Below, one piece after another: positions 25,576-33,345 of a DNA stretch of 55,455 nucleotides. Every line of letters begins with the position of its first letter. Within the stretch, counting starts at the first letter, position 1. The DNA is from [Mycobacterium] nativiensis (GTDB lineage Bacteria; Actinomycetota; Actinomycetes; Mycobacteriales; Mycobacteriaceae), in the NCBI RefSeq assembly GCF_020172685.1, contig NZ_CP083986.1, forward strand, positions 5,128,431 through 5,183,885. The letters run 5' to 3'. Below the pieces are notes generated by a model. It was given only the letters and a program-made list of their open reading frames with translations. It made no database searches and was not told where the DNA came from. Position numbers and translations under genes: made by a program.

Positions 25576-25875
25576 ATGTCTTTTGTGTCCGCAGTGCCCG
25601 AAGAACTGACCGCGACAGCGATCGACCTGCGCGGTGTAGGCGATGCGGTAGTGGCGCAGAGCGCGGCCGCTGCGCCGCCCACCACCGGCGTGATTCCAGC
25701 GGCAGCCGACGAGGTCTCCGCGCTGGTCGCCGCTCAGTTCGCCCGGCACGCGCAGATGTACCAGGCGATCAGCAAGCGAGCCGCTGTGGTGCACGAGATG
25801 TTCGTGAACACGCTGCAACAAAGCGCCCAGTCCTACGCAGCGACCGATGCCGCGAACGTTATCTCGGTTTACTGA
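25576..25875 (+). CDS. PE-family protein
   Basis: A 99-residue PE protein consisting only of the PE domain. It starts [20 protein letters not shown], with the Pro-Glu pair at residues 8-9, forms the expected helical hairpin, and ends with the type VII secretion signal YxxxD (Tyr87 to Asp91). No C-terminal extension. AAGGAGAG at 25563-25570 supports ATG 25576. It is followed after 14 bases by a PPE gene, so the two should form a co-secreted heterodimer through an ESX system encoded elsewhere. Confidence 0.92.
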   Translation: MSFVSAVPEELTATAIDLRGVGDAVVAQSAAAAPPTTGVIPAAADEVSALVAAQFARHAQMYQAISKRAAVVHEMFVNTLQQSAQSYAATDAANVISVY

Positions 25876-25889
25876 AAGGCTTTTGGCTG

Positions 25890-27101
25890 ATGGACTACGG
25901 ATCATTTCCTCCGGAGATCAACTCCGCGCGGATGTACGCCGGACCCGGATCCGGGCCGTTGCTGGCCGCCGCAGCTGCCTGGAATCTGCTGGCCGCGGAA
26001 TTACGCGCGGCAGCAACATCTTTCGAGTGGCTGGTGGCAGGCCTGACCGGCCAGGGGTGGTGGGGGCCATCCGCTTCGGCGATGATCGCGGCGGCCGAGC
26101 CCTACATGACCTGGATGAGCGTGACCGCCGAACAGGCTGAACAGACCGCGGCGCAGGCCTATTCCGCGGCCGATGCCTACTCCTCGGCACACGCCATGAC
26201 GGTGCCGCCGCCGGCGATCGAGACCAACCGGGTGCTGCTCGCGTCGCTGGTCAAGACCAACGCGCTCGGAATGAACACGCCGGCCATTGCGGCGACCGAG
26301 GCACGCTACGCCCAGATGTGGGCGCAAGATGCCGTCGCGATGTACGGCTACGCGGCCGCTTCGGCTACCGCTACCCAACTGACCCCGTTCGCCGATGCAC
26401 CGGAAACCACCAGTCCGGACGGGGAAGGCAGGCAGGCCGGCGCCCTCGCCGACGCGGCGAACGCGCACTCTCAACTGCCCAACGCCTTGCGGAACATGGC
26501 CTCGCCCGCGGAGGGCACGCGCCCGACGGATCCGGACTGGCACTGGACGAAGTTCTTCGACGGCCTCTTCGACGGAACGTGGGGCCACGATGACGGGTCG
26601 GGTTTGAACATCAATGCCCAGTTGTGGAACACGATCGCAGCGACCGGCATTTTCGATCCCGGCGGGAACATCGAGGGCTTTTCGGGTCTGGCCACGCTCG
26701 GGTTTCTGGCCCGCGGCATGGACGGCGGCACGGTCGCGCTTTCCCGCGGCGGGCTCGGTTCCGTTCCAGGCATGACCCTGGCGTCCACGGCCACCGGCGG
26801 GCTCGAGTCCGCCGGCCGCGCGGTCGGGGGCGCGAGCGCCCCGGTCTCGGCCGGAGTCGGCCGGGCGACCCTGGTCGGATCGTTGTCGGCGCCGCCCAGC
26901 TGGGCGGCGGCCACCCCGACCGGTGCCGCCGCCATCGGAGGGGGCAGCGGTTGGAACGTCGCCCCCGAGGGCAAATCGGTGACCGCCATGCCTCCCCCGA
27001 TTCCCCCGGGTGGCGGCGGACGCAACGGCGGCCACGGGTTCGGCACGCCCCGCTACGGCGTCAAACTCACCGTCATGCCACGTCCCGTCGTGGTCGGGTA
27101 G
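25890..27101 (+). CDS. PPE-family protein (PPE-SVP-like subgroup)
   Basis: A 403-residue PPE protein: N-terminal [15 protein letters not shown] (PPE at 7-9), WxG turn in GQGWWGPSA (about 57-60), and a PPE domain to about residue 170. The C-terminal region has GSLSAPPSW at 330-338, which matches the PPE-SVP signature GxxSVPxxW except Ala for Val. The rest of the tail is Gly/Ala-rich. Partner of the upstream PE protein; exported by an ESX system to the cell surface. No ESX genes are in the window, so this is an orphan pair. Confidence 0.9.
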   Translation: MDYGSFPPEINSARMYAGPGSGPLLAAAAAWNLLAAELRAAATSFEWLVAGLTGQGWWGPSASAMIAAAEPYMTWMSVTAEQAEQTAAQAYSAADAYSSAHAMTVPPPAIETNRVLLASLVKTNALGMNTPAIAATEARYAQMWAQDAVAMYGYAAASATATQLTPFADAPETTSPDGEGRQAGALADAANAHSQLPNALRNMASPAEGTRPTDPDWHWTKFFDGLFDGTWGHDDGSGLNINAQLWNTIAATGIFDPGGNIEGFSGLATLGFLARGMDGGTVALSRGGLGSVPGMTLASTATGGLESAGRAVGGASAPVSAGVGRATLVGSLSAPPSWAAATPTGAAAIGGGSGWNVAPEGKSVTAMPPPIPPGGGGRNGGHGFGTPRYGVKLTVMPRPVVVG

Positions 27102-27163
27102 GGGCACGGACTGTTCAGTGTGGTTCGGTACCGGATCGGGCCTGCGCGGCGCGGGCTCCACGA

Positions 27164-27188
27164 TTAACAACAGTCACATTGTTAACAT
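27164..27188. promoter_or_regulatory. Inverted repeat overlapping leaderless promoter of DUF1906 gene
   Basis: TTAACAA (27164-27170) and TTGTTAA (27179-27185) form a perfect 7-bp inverted repeat with an 8-base centre. TAACAT at 27183-27188 fits a -10 and ends six bases before ATG 27195. A protein bound to the repeat would block this promoter. Confidence 0.55.
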
Positions 27189-27194
27189 CGCGCC

Positions 27195-28004
27195 ATGCAG
27201 GCTTCTCCGGGGTCCGACCTCCCGCGGCAGTCCCGTCAGGTTTCGCGGCGTGACGTATTGCGATACGGAACCGCGGCGTCGGCGCTGGCCGGGTTGGGCC
27301 TGGCATCCGCGGGTGCCGCCGCACCGACGGCGTCGGCGACCGGTCACATGCTGATCGACTACGCCATGCGCCAGATTCCGGCACAGGACATCCGCGCCGC
27401 CGGCTACTCCGGGGTGATCAACTATGTGTCGACGTCGCGGCCCGGCTCGAACTTCGGCGCCAAGCCGATCACCCGTCCCTATGCCGAATCGCTGACCGCC
27501 GCGGGGCTGGTGATCGTCAGCAACTATCAGTTCGGCAAGCCGGGCGGCACGGCACCATCGGACTTCACCCGCGGATTCGCCGGCGGCGTCAGCGACGCGC
27601 ACACCGCCTGGCAGCTGCACACCGCGGCCGGCGGTGGCCGCAACGCACCGGTCTTCTTCAGCGTCGACGACGACATCAACCGGGAGACCTGGAACAACGT
27701 TGCGCTGCAGTGGTTCCGGGGTATCAACTCAGTGCTGGGGGTGCAGCGCACCGGCGTCTACGGGGGCGTCAACGTGTGCCGGTGGGCGGCCGCCGACGGC
27801 GTGATCGGCGCCTCGAGCACGCCGGGCCACCGGTGGGCGTGGCAGACCCGATCCTGGTCTCGTGGCCAGCGGGACCCCGCGGCCGTGTTGTATCAGCGCA
27901 TCGTGAGCACCGCGTCGACTCCGGGCCCGGTGGTCGGCGGGATCGAAGTCGACGTCAACGACGTCATGGCCCACGACTGCGGCCAGTGGAATCTGCATCC
28001 GTGA
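27195..28004 (+). CDS. Tat-exported DUF1906 protein (Rv2525c-like), paralogue 2
   Basis: A 269-residue protein with a twin-arginine signal (VSRRDVLRYGTAASALAGLG, cleavage near ASATG at about residue 50) and a DUF1906 glycoside-hydrolase-like domain: YAMRQIPAQDIRAAGYSGVI, SNYQFGKPGG, FFSVDDDIN, WFRGINSVLGVQRTGVYGG, GHRWAWQTRSWS and DVNDVMAHDCGQWN. Clearly homologous to the protein at 20169-20972 along its whole length. Probably a cell-wall glycan-active enzyme. Leaderless promoter and an inverted-repeat operator are visible upstream. Converges with a PE-PPE hydrolase gene. Confidence 0.87.
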   Translation: MQASPGSDLPRQSRQVSRRDVLRYGTAASALAGLGLASAGAAAPTASATGHMLIDYAMRQIPAQDIRAAGYSGVINYVSTSRPGSNFGAKPITRPYAESLTAAGLVIVSNYQFGKPGGTAPSDFTRGFAGGVSDAHTAWQLHTAAGGGRNAPVFFSVDDDINRETWNNVALQWFRGINSVLGVQRTGVYGGVNVCRWAAADGVIGASSTPGHRWAWQTRSWSRGQRDPAAVLYQRIVSTASTPGPVVGGIEVDVNDVMAHDCGQWNLHP

Positions 28005-28033
28005 GGTCCTGACGCAAGGGCGCCCGGCAGGAT

Positions 28034-29449
28034 CTACAGCAGCGCACCCAGTAGGGCAAGCGGCACGATTCCGAAGTCAACGGCGATCGGCAGACCGATG
28101 GCGTCCAGGAGATTGCCCTGGGCCAACTGCGACATGAAGATGTTGTAGTTGACCTCGGGAAGCGTGAACAGCAACGCGGAAGCCACGTCCAGCGGCGGGA
28201 TGCCGGTGTGCGGCGGGAAGGTTTCGAACAGGTCCTGCCACGTGGTGGGGGTCGAGAAGAACTCGGCAAGCTGAGTGCCGGGGATCGTCTCCGCGAACCT
28301 GCCGAGCTCCTCGAGGAACGCCGGCGAGGAATTACTCGGGTGCAGTAAGTCATCGAAGAAGGCCGAGACACCCTGCTGCCAGGCGTTGGCCATCGCCTGC
28401 GGCAGTTCCTTGGCCAGGCTGTCGAGGACTCCCGCGTCCGGCAGGAAGCCGATCGGGGTGGCGACATCGGCGTAACCCTGGCTCCAGCCATGCTCGATGT
28501 TGCCGTAGCCCAGGTTCACCAGGATCCGGGTGACCGGTTCGAGCAGGTCGTAGAACGCCTTGCCGCCACTTCCGAACAGCAGCAACGGATCCAACAACGG
28601 CAGGCCGTCGTAGGGAATCATGTAGTAGTGGGTCAGGCTGTCGGCCACTGACGTCGGGAGCTGGATCGCATTGTCGATCTGATCGGCCGTCAGACCCAGA
28701 TATGTGGTGTGCGAGAACGCAATACCCATCATGGCGTTGAGCACCGACAGGAAGTTGATCGGGTACTGCGGGAAGTCCGCGAAGCCGTCGTATTCGTGGA
28801 TGTAGACATCGGACTGGTAGAGGTCCGTCGGTCCGGCTCCGCTGAACGTGATGCCCAGACTCGGGATAGTCAGGTACGGATCGTCCGGCAGGTTCCCCCG
28901 CGACAGGAGACCGCCGTTGGGTGCGGTCACATCCCCGATCGCCACGAAGTGCACGTAGTCGCTGGGCACGCCCTGGTCGGCGAGCTGTTGCTGCACCATC
29001 GCCGTGATGATCGCGCCCTGCGACCAGCCGAAGACCACCGCGGGGTGCTCCGCGCTCAGTGCCCCGGCCTGGAACTGCTCCATGATCTGCGCTGTCAGGA
29101 TCTGCTTTCCCTGCGCCACGGAATCATCGAGCGTTCCGCCGAACGGACCGAAGAACGGGTAGAGCTGTTCGGGGGTGGTCACGGCCTGCGTCGTCCCGGT
29201 GAAACCATGCGGCGCCAGATACAGCGCATCGACGACGTCCATATAGCCCTGGCTCGGAGTCGACAAGCCACTGCCGCCGAGGATGAAAGCCGTGCCGTCA
29301 CCGAGCGAGGAATGCGCGCTGCCGGTACTGGCCAGGCGCAGCCCGGGGATCTGTACGGTCGACGGCGATGCGGCCGAGGCGGACAGGCCGATCCCGGCGC
29401 CGATGAGGGCAACCGCTGCGGCGAGGTACGCGCTACGTGCGTGGCGCAC
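28034..29449 (-). CDS. Secreted PE-PPE-domain (PF08237) serine hydrolase
   Basis: A 471-residue exported protein: Sec signal (AYLAAAVALIGAGIGLSASA) then a PE-PPE C-terminal-type hydrolase domain with TAFILGGSGLSTPSQGY, nucleophile elbow FGWSQGA (Ser143) and VAIGDVTAPNGG. Such domains are esterase/cutinase-like and usually sit at the C terminus of PE or PPE proteins; here it stands alone with its own signal peptide. About 160 extra C-terminal residues follow the core. Start GTG 29449 has AAGGAG at the right spacing; the longer frame to 29560 is not credible. Confidence 0.85.
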   Translation of the reverse strand: MRHARSAYLAAAVALIGAGIGLSASAASPSTVQIPGLRLASTGSAHSSLGDGTAFILGGSGLSTPSQGYMDVVDALYLAPHGFTGTTQAVTTPEQLYPFFGPFGGTLDDSVAQGKQILTAQIMEQFQAGALSAEHPAVVFGWSQGAIITAMVQQQLADQGVPSDYVHFVAIGDVTAPNGGLLSRGNLPDDPYLTIPSLGITFSGAGPTDLYQSDVYIHEYDGFADFPQYPINFLSVLNAMMGIAFSHTTYLGLTADQIDNAIQLPTSVADSLTHYYMIPYDGLPLLDPLLLFGSGGKAFYDLLEPVTRILVNLGYGNIEHGWSQGYADVATPIGFLPDAGVLDSLAKELPQAMANAWQQGVSAFFDDLLHPSNSSPAFLEELGRFAETIPGTQLAEFFSTPTTWQDLFETFPPHTGIPPLDVASALLFTLPEVNYNIFMSQLAQGNLLDAIGLPIAVDFGIVPLALLGALL

Positions 29450-29723
29450 GGGCTCTCCTTCGGACGGCCTGATGAGGCGGACTTCGCAGGGTTGGTCGAT
29501 GCGCAAGCTGCCGAGCGCCCGTGCGGTTCGGTGAAAATAACACGCGTATCGTCGGGGCAACAGTATGGGTGGCGATTTTCGTCAATGCCGAGCGGGCACG
29601 CCGAGGGCGCAACGCCGCTTGCCGCAGCCGAGTACGGCTTTATCAACGCCGACAGACGGCGTCAGGAAATGCCGGAGGCCTGGCCGGTCCGGTGAAGGTT
29701 GGCGCTAGCTGCGCCGGCTCAAA

Positions 29724-29810
29724 TCAGGAGCTGGTCGACAGGAACATCGCCAGGGTGAGCATCACGACGCACGCAATGCAGGTAACGACGCCCAGAGTTG
29801 CTGGCGACAT
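29724..29810 (-). CDS. Candidate 28-residue single-pass membrane peptide
   Basis: A short frame begins ATG at 29810, encodes MSPATLGVV then an uninterrupted hydrophobic stretch (CIACVVMLTLAMFL) and ends SSS-like polar residues. AGGAG lies seven bases before the ATG on the minus strand, which is the main reason to believe it. After the stop, GGCGC-TAGCT-GCGCC (29701-29715) could form a small hairpin. No homologue is recognised; chance occurrence remains possible. Confidence 0.45.
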   Translation of the reverse strand: MSPATLGVVTCIACVVMLTLAMFLSTSS

Positions 29811-30054
29811 GAGTCGGCTCCTGTCTGTGATGACCTCGGTTGATCGGCGGCGGGTCTGCGTCGGACGACGGCCGTGCCGCGATCGGAACCAAGTTAGCCG
29901 GACGGCTTGGCCGACGTCAACAAAGGTGGATGGCGGCGCAGGCGACGTGACCTGCGCCATAACCGCGCTTGACGGCGGCAAGGACGCCGGTTGTCACAGG
30001 TCTGTCGAACTGCGTTGAGCAACGAATCCCATCCCGAGCAACAGCGGAGGTGCG

Positions 30055-30489
30055 TTATCGGCGAGGCCCGGGGGGCCGCGTCTGAATCAGAAGGGAAAGG
30101 TCTCTACCTCCAGGCGATACCGCCTTCGAATTACCGGGAGGCCTGGTGGGCTGGTGCACGTGCAACTTATTCGCCAGGTGCGTAAGGGTTTTCGCATACC
30201 TCTTGGCACTCTTGGTGTTACTCGTCAGATGAAACAATCCGCATTGGCAACGATAAGGAAGCAGTCCTCTGAAGACCGCATGGCGCAGCGCCGTACCACG
30301 GTATTGCGTGGCGAGCTTCCGTGGCGTCGGGCATAAAGCTGCCGGGGCCGCTAGTGCCCCTGACGCCCACTTCGCCTGCAAATCAGCATGTTCGCCGCAG
30401 CAATGGTACGAGCGGTCCGACGTTCGCTTACGCGGAAGGTTGACGCCGCACCACAGGCAGTGTGCTGCATCCAAAAGGTCTCGCCTCAT
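30055..30489 (-). CDS. Small Cys/His-rich (zinc-ribbon-like) protein, unknown function
   Basis: A 144-residue protein with paired metal-ligand patterns: CLWCGVNLPRKR followed by YHCCGEHADLQ near the N terminus, and YRCQCGLFHLTS in the middle, preceded by an LATQYRGTALRHAVFRG helix. The latter resembles the 'YRCxCGxWHLTS' ending of small actinobacterial and phage hypothetical proteins. The gene is visibly less GC-rich than its neighbours, suggesting recent acquisition. GAAGG precedes the ATG. Nucleic-acid binding is plausible but unproven. Confidence 0.5.
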   Translation of the reverse strand: MRRDLLDAAHCLWCGVNLPRKRTSDRSYHCCGEHADLQAKWASGALAAPAALCPTPRKLATQYRGTALRHAVFRGLLPYRCQCGLFHLTSNTKSAKRYAKTLTHLANKLHVHQPTRPPGNSKAVSPGGRDLSLLIQTRPPGPRR

Positions 30490-30582
30490 CCTTTGCGCCT
30501 TCCGCGGCCACCGGTCCCATCCGTGCTGATTGCACCAGCAGGGTCTGACAGGTTGCCGTGTTTGCGGTCGGCTGAGATCGGT

Positions 30583-30972
30583 TCACGCCGTGAGGGTGGG
30601 CGTGATGGCCGCGTCAATGATCTTGGCGTCGCGGGTGGCGATGGTGAGATTGCGGCGTAACGCCTGAGCGACGATGACCCGGTCGAACGGGTCCCGGTGT
30701 TCCCAGGGAAGGCGGCCGGCAAGGATCGCGTCGGCGGAGTCGATCGTCAGTTCCATGCCACTCATGTCGGCGATGACGTCGGCCCAGGTCGACAACAGGG
30801 CCGCACCGTCCAGACGACCCAGACGCGTTTTGGTCGCGATCTCCCAGGCCGACGCGGCCGTGACCCACACCGAGGTCCCCGGGTCCGCCAGGATCACGAG
30901 CGTCTCGGGTTCCAGTTTCGAAGGTTTGCTGACCAGCCACAGCAGCGTGTGGGTGTCGAGCAGGATGTTCAC
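30583..30972 (-). CDS. VapC-type PIN-domain toxin
   Basis: A 129-residue PIN ribonuclease: LLDTHTLLWL (Asp6), ASAWEIATK (Glu44), DPFDRVIVAQA (Asp94, Asp97) and ATRDAKI (Asp115), the acidic metal-binding set of VapC toxins of the DTHxLLW subgroup. Starts at GTG 30972 overlapping the antitoxin stop (GTGA), so translation is coupled. It should cleave a specific RNA, commonly tRNA, when not bound by the antitoxin. The GC content here rises back to typical values. Confidence 0.9.
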   Translation of the reverse strand: MNILLDTHTLLWLVSKPSKLEPETLVILADPGTSVWVTAASAWEIATKTRLGRLDGAALLSTWADVIADMSGMELTIDSADAILAGRLPWEHRDPFDRVIVAQALRRNLTIATRDAKIIDAAITPTLTA

Positions 30973-31202
30973 GCCTCGGAGCCTTCCCACGCCTCCAGTT
31001 CTGCTGCCGACAGTGCGTCGTCGAAATCATCGGGTACGACCAGGCTTGGGAGCTGGCCGAACCTGCGCGGGACAGCGGCGACCGGTACAAGCTGCGCGAC
31101 GGGCTTTCCGTGGCTTGTGATGGTGAATGACGCCCCGGCCCTGACGTCATTCAAGAGCCGATTGAGCTGGTTCTTGGCGTCCGTGCTGCTGATCGTCTCC
31201 AT
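30969..31202 (-). CDS. Phd/YefM-family antitoxin (VapB partner)
   Basis: A 77-residue antitoxin: ISSTDAKNQLNRLLNDVRAG, then SFTITSHGKPVAQLVPV, the Phd/YefM DNA-binding fold, followed by an acidic C-terminal toxin-neutralising tail (DDFDDALSAAELEAWEGSEA). It probably autoregulates the operon with the toxin. ATG 31202 lacks a ribosome site but lies seven bases after TACGCT, consistent with leaderless translation, so antitoxin is made first and the toxin by coupling. Confidence 0.9.
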   Translation of the reverse strand: METISSTDAKNQLNRLLNDVRAGASFTITSHGKPVAQLVPVAAVPRRFGQLPSLVVPDDFDDALSAAELEAWEGSEA

Positions 31203-31209
31203 GGGGGCC

Positions 31210-31215
31210 AGCGTA
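31210..31215 (-). promoter_or_regulatory. -10 element for leaderless antitoxin transcript
   Basis: Minus-strand TACGCT ends seven bases before ATG 31202. The same hexamer and spacing precede the methyltransferase gene at 34567. Confidence 0.5.
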
Positions 31216-31244
31216 TTGAATTTACGCGACTCGCGCTAGCTCTA

Positions 31245-32405
31245 CTAGCGTGATTGAGGCGGAGGCAACGCAAAGGCCGAGCGGCCGGCAATCGAGGCCA
31301 TGTGCCTCATCAGCAGTGGTTCGGGGATCAGCACGGTGGCGCGACTGATTGCCGCACCGAGGAAGTCGGGCCGCACGTTGAGCACCTGGCCCACCCGCGC
31401 CGACTCGCGGACCAACGGCTTCACTCGTGGCCGCCGGACGGCGACGAACCGGGCGAACGCCGACGGCAGGTCGGCGGACTGGTCGATGCACGCGGCCAGG
31501 ATGGCGGCATCCTCCAATCCCTGGCAGCCGCCCTGGCCGAGGTGCGGGCGCATTGGATGAGCCGCGTCGCCGACCAGCACCACGGGCCCGCGGGCCCAGT
31601 GCCGCGCGGGCCTGCGATCGTAGAGATCGTCGCGCAAGACGTTCTCGGGTGCGGTGGCGGCGAGAATTGCCGGAATGGGGTCGGCCCACTGGGCGCGCTT
31701 GTCCCGCAGGTAATCCAGTTCCCCGTCCGGTGCTCGCCGGCCCTCGGGTACTCGTTCGGTGGTGAACCAGTACGTCAGCTCCGGCCCCATCGGGACATGG
31801 CCCGTTTCGACGCCCGGCCCCAGCGTCACCCCGGACAGCACCGGGTCCATGGCGAAGGAGGCGACGCCGCGCCATGCGGTGTAGCCGGTGTAGCGCTCTC
31901 GCAGCGGGCCGTTGAGGTGGCGGGCCACCACCGAATGGATACCGTCGGCTCCGATGACCGCGTCGGCGGTACGGACCGTGCCGTCCGAAAACTGAAGCCG
32001 GACACCGTCGGTGGTGGTCGTCAGTTCGTCGACGGTCCGCCCGTACTCGACGGTGCCCGGCGCCAGCGCCTCGGTGAGGATGTCGCGCAGCACCGATCGC
32101 CGCACCACCACGAGCGGCTCACCGAGCGCGTTGACGATCCGTTCGGGGGCAGGTCGGCGCAGCCATGATCCGTCGTGCCATCGCACGGCACCGGCGGTGA
32201 TCCGGCCGCCCGCCGCGCGTACCGCATCTCCTATCCCGAGGAAATCCAGGGCGGCCAGGGCGTTGGGCCAGATGCTGATGCCCGCCCCGGGCGAGGTGTC
32301 GGCGCGCCGTTCGACGACGGTGATCTCATCGCCGCGCCGCTGCAGGCCGACAGCGGTCGCCAGGCCGGCGATGCCGGCGCCCACGATGGTGATCCGTCGG
32401 GCCAT
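31245..32405 (-). CDS. FAD-dependent monooxygenase (PHBH fold)
   Basis: A 386-residue flavoprotein hydroxylase: ITIVGAGIAGLATAVGLQRR (ADP-binding GxGxxG), the DG motif AVIGADGIHSVVAR and the FAD ribityl motif VVLVGDAAHPMRPHLGQGGC with GLEDA. The family hydroxylates aromatic or polycyclic compounds using NAD(P)H and O2. It resembles 6-hydroxynicotinate/salicylate-type monooxygenases; the substrate cannot be inferred. AAGGGAG lies just before ATG 32405. It is followed by the antitoxin gene region with no shared operon partner. Confidence 0.88.
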   Translation of the reverse strand: MARRITIVGAGIAGLATAVGLQRRGDEITVVERRADTSPGAGISIWPNALAALDFLGIGDAVRAAGGRITAGAVRWHDGSWLRRPAPERIVNALGEPLVVVRRSVLRDILTEALAPGTVEYGRTVDELTTTTDGVRLQFSDGTVRTADAVIGADGIHSVVARHLNGPLRERYTGYTAWRGVASFAMDPVLSGVTLGPGVETGHVPMGPELTYWFTTERVPEGRRAPDGELDYLRDKRAQWADPIPAILAATAPENVLRDDLYDRRPARHWARGPVVLVGDAAHPMRPHLGQGGCQGLEDAAILAACIDQSADLPSAFARFVAVRRPRVKPLVRESARVGQVLNVRPDFLGAAISRATVLIPEPLLMRHMASIAGRSAFALPPPQSR

Positions 32406-32470
32406 GCGTCTCCCTTATCTCGCGATGCGCAAGCAGGGTTCGAGTTTCTCAAACGTGCCGGACGCCGGTG

Positions 32471-32962
32471 TCATCGATGGGCGGCGACCAAGTCGTCGAT
32501 CTGGCTCAGCGCCGAGGTGGTGCCTTCGATGACGCCCATGTCCAACACCTGCTTGAGGTCCTCGGCGGACTCGAAGGTGCTCACGTAGGTTGCCCGGGTC
32601 CCGCCGTCGTGCTCAGCGAAGCTGTAGACGTTCTTGGAGACCGCCATCCCGGGAGCCGGGTTGAAGTCCAGATCGGCGAAGCCGTCGTCGAAGGAGAAGC
32701 TCCTCGGCTTATCAACGGCCGTGATCTGCCAGTATCCGGCATATTTCTGGCCGTCCGGGCCGGTCATGAAGTACGTCGTGCGGCTGCCGGGCGTGAGGTC
32801 GTGGTCGACCACGGTCGCCGGATACGTCGGCGGCCCCCACACCTTTTCCAGCTGACGCGGGTCGGCGTAGATCTGCCAGATTCGCTCCACCGGCGCGGCG
32901 AAGTCGGCGGTGATGGTCAGGGTCAGGTTGTCGATGTCCTGCTGGACGTCGGTCACGGGCAT
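32471..32962 (-). CDS. SRPBCC/AHSA1-family protein
   Basis: A 163-residue protein of the AHSA1 (activator of Hsp90 ATPase-like) branch of SRPBCC: ITADFAAPVERIWQIYADPR, KVWGPPTYPATVVDHDLTPG, GPDGQKYAGYWQITAVDKPR and FSFDDGFAD. These are ligand-binding or stress-linked proteins that are usually encoded right after an ArsR regulator, exactly as here (the ArsR stop is two bases upstream; GGAGG precedes the ATG). The ArsR presumably responds to a stress or ligand that this protein handles (inference). Confidence 0.85.
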   Translation of the reverse strand: MPVTDVQQDIDNLTLTITADFAAPVERIWQIYADPRQLEKVWGPPTYPATVVDHDLTPGSRTTYFMTGPDGQKYAGYWQITAVDKPRSFSFDDGFADLDFNPAPGMAVSKNVYSFAEHDGGTRATYVSTFESAEDLKQVLDMGVIEGTTSALSQIDDLVAAHR

Positions 32963-32964
32963 GG

Positions 32965-33306
32965 TCAGTCCTCCTGGGGCGAGTCGGATGAGATGAGCTC
33001 GTCGATGCGTGCGATGCGGCCGCGCCAGACCTGTTCCAACTCAGTGAGCATGGACGCCACCGAACGCACCACTGCGACGTCACCGCTGGCCAACTGCTCG
33101 CGACCGCTGCGACGCTTGGTGAGCAGGCCGGACTTCTCCAGGACGGCGACATGCTTCTGCACCGCGGCGAAGCTCATCTCGTACTTCAGCGCGAGCGTGG
33201 ATACCGAGTGCTCCCCGGCCAGCACCCGACGCATGATGTCACGCCGGGTGCGGTCGGCAAGCGCGTGGAACAGGGCGTCCACCCTGTCCTCGTCGAGCAC
33301 GGCCAT
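32965..33306 (-). CDS. ArsR/SmtB-family transcriptional regulator
   Basis: A 113-residue winged-helix regulator: VDALFHALADRTRRDIMRRV, then VLAGEHSVSTLALKYEMSFA and AVQKHVAVLEKSGLLTKRRS with a short C-terminal helix. It lacks the Cys metal-binding motif of classical ArsR, as expected for regulators paired with AHSA1 proteins. ATG 33306 sits six bases after TACGAT, so the transcript is probably leaderless; the -35, operator and -10 are all visible. A start further upstream at 33321 would put the operator within the gene and is rejected. Confidence 0.87.
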   Translation of the reverse strand: MAVLDEDRVDALFHALADRTRRDIMRRVLAGEHSVSTLALKYEMSFAAVQKHVAVLEKSGLLTKRRSGREQLASGDVAVVRSVASMLTELEQVWRGRIARIDELISSDSPQED

Positions 33307-33310
33307 CAAG

Positions 33311-33343
33311 CAATCGTACAACCAACTGGTTGTAGATTGTCAA
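33311..33343 (-). promoter_or_regulatory. ArsR operator embedded in its own leaderless promoter
   Basis: TACAACCA-AC-TGGTTGTA (33317-33334) is a perfect 8-bp inverted repeat; CAATC and GATTG extend it outward with one extra base. On the minus strand TTGACA (33338-33343) and TACGAT (33313-33318) form -35 and -10 elements 19 bases apart, with the operator filling the spacer. Confidence 0.75.
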
Positions 33344-33345
33344 GA

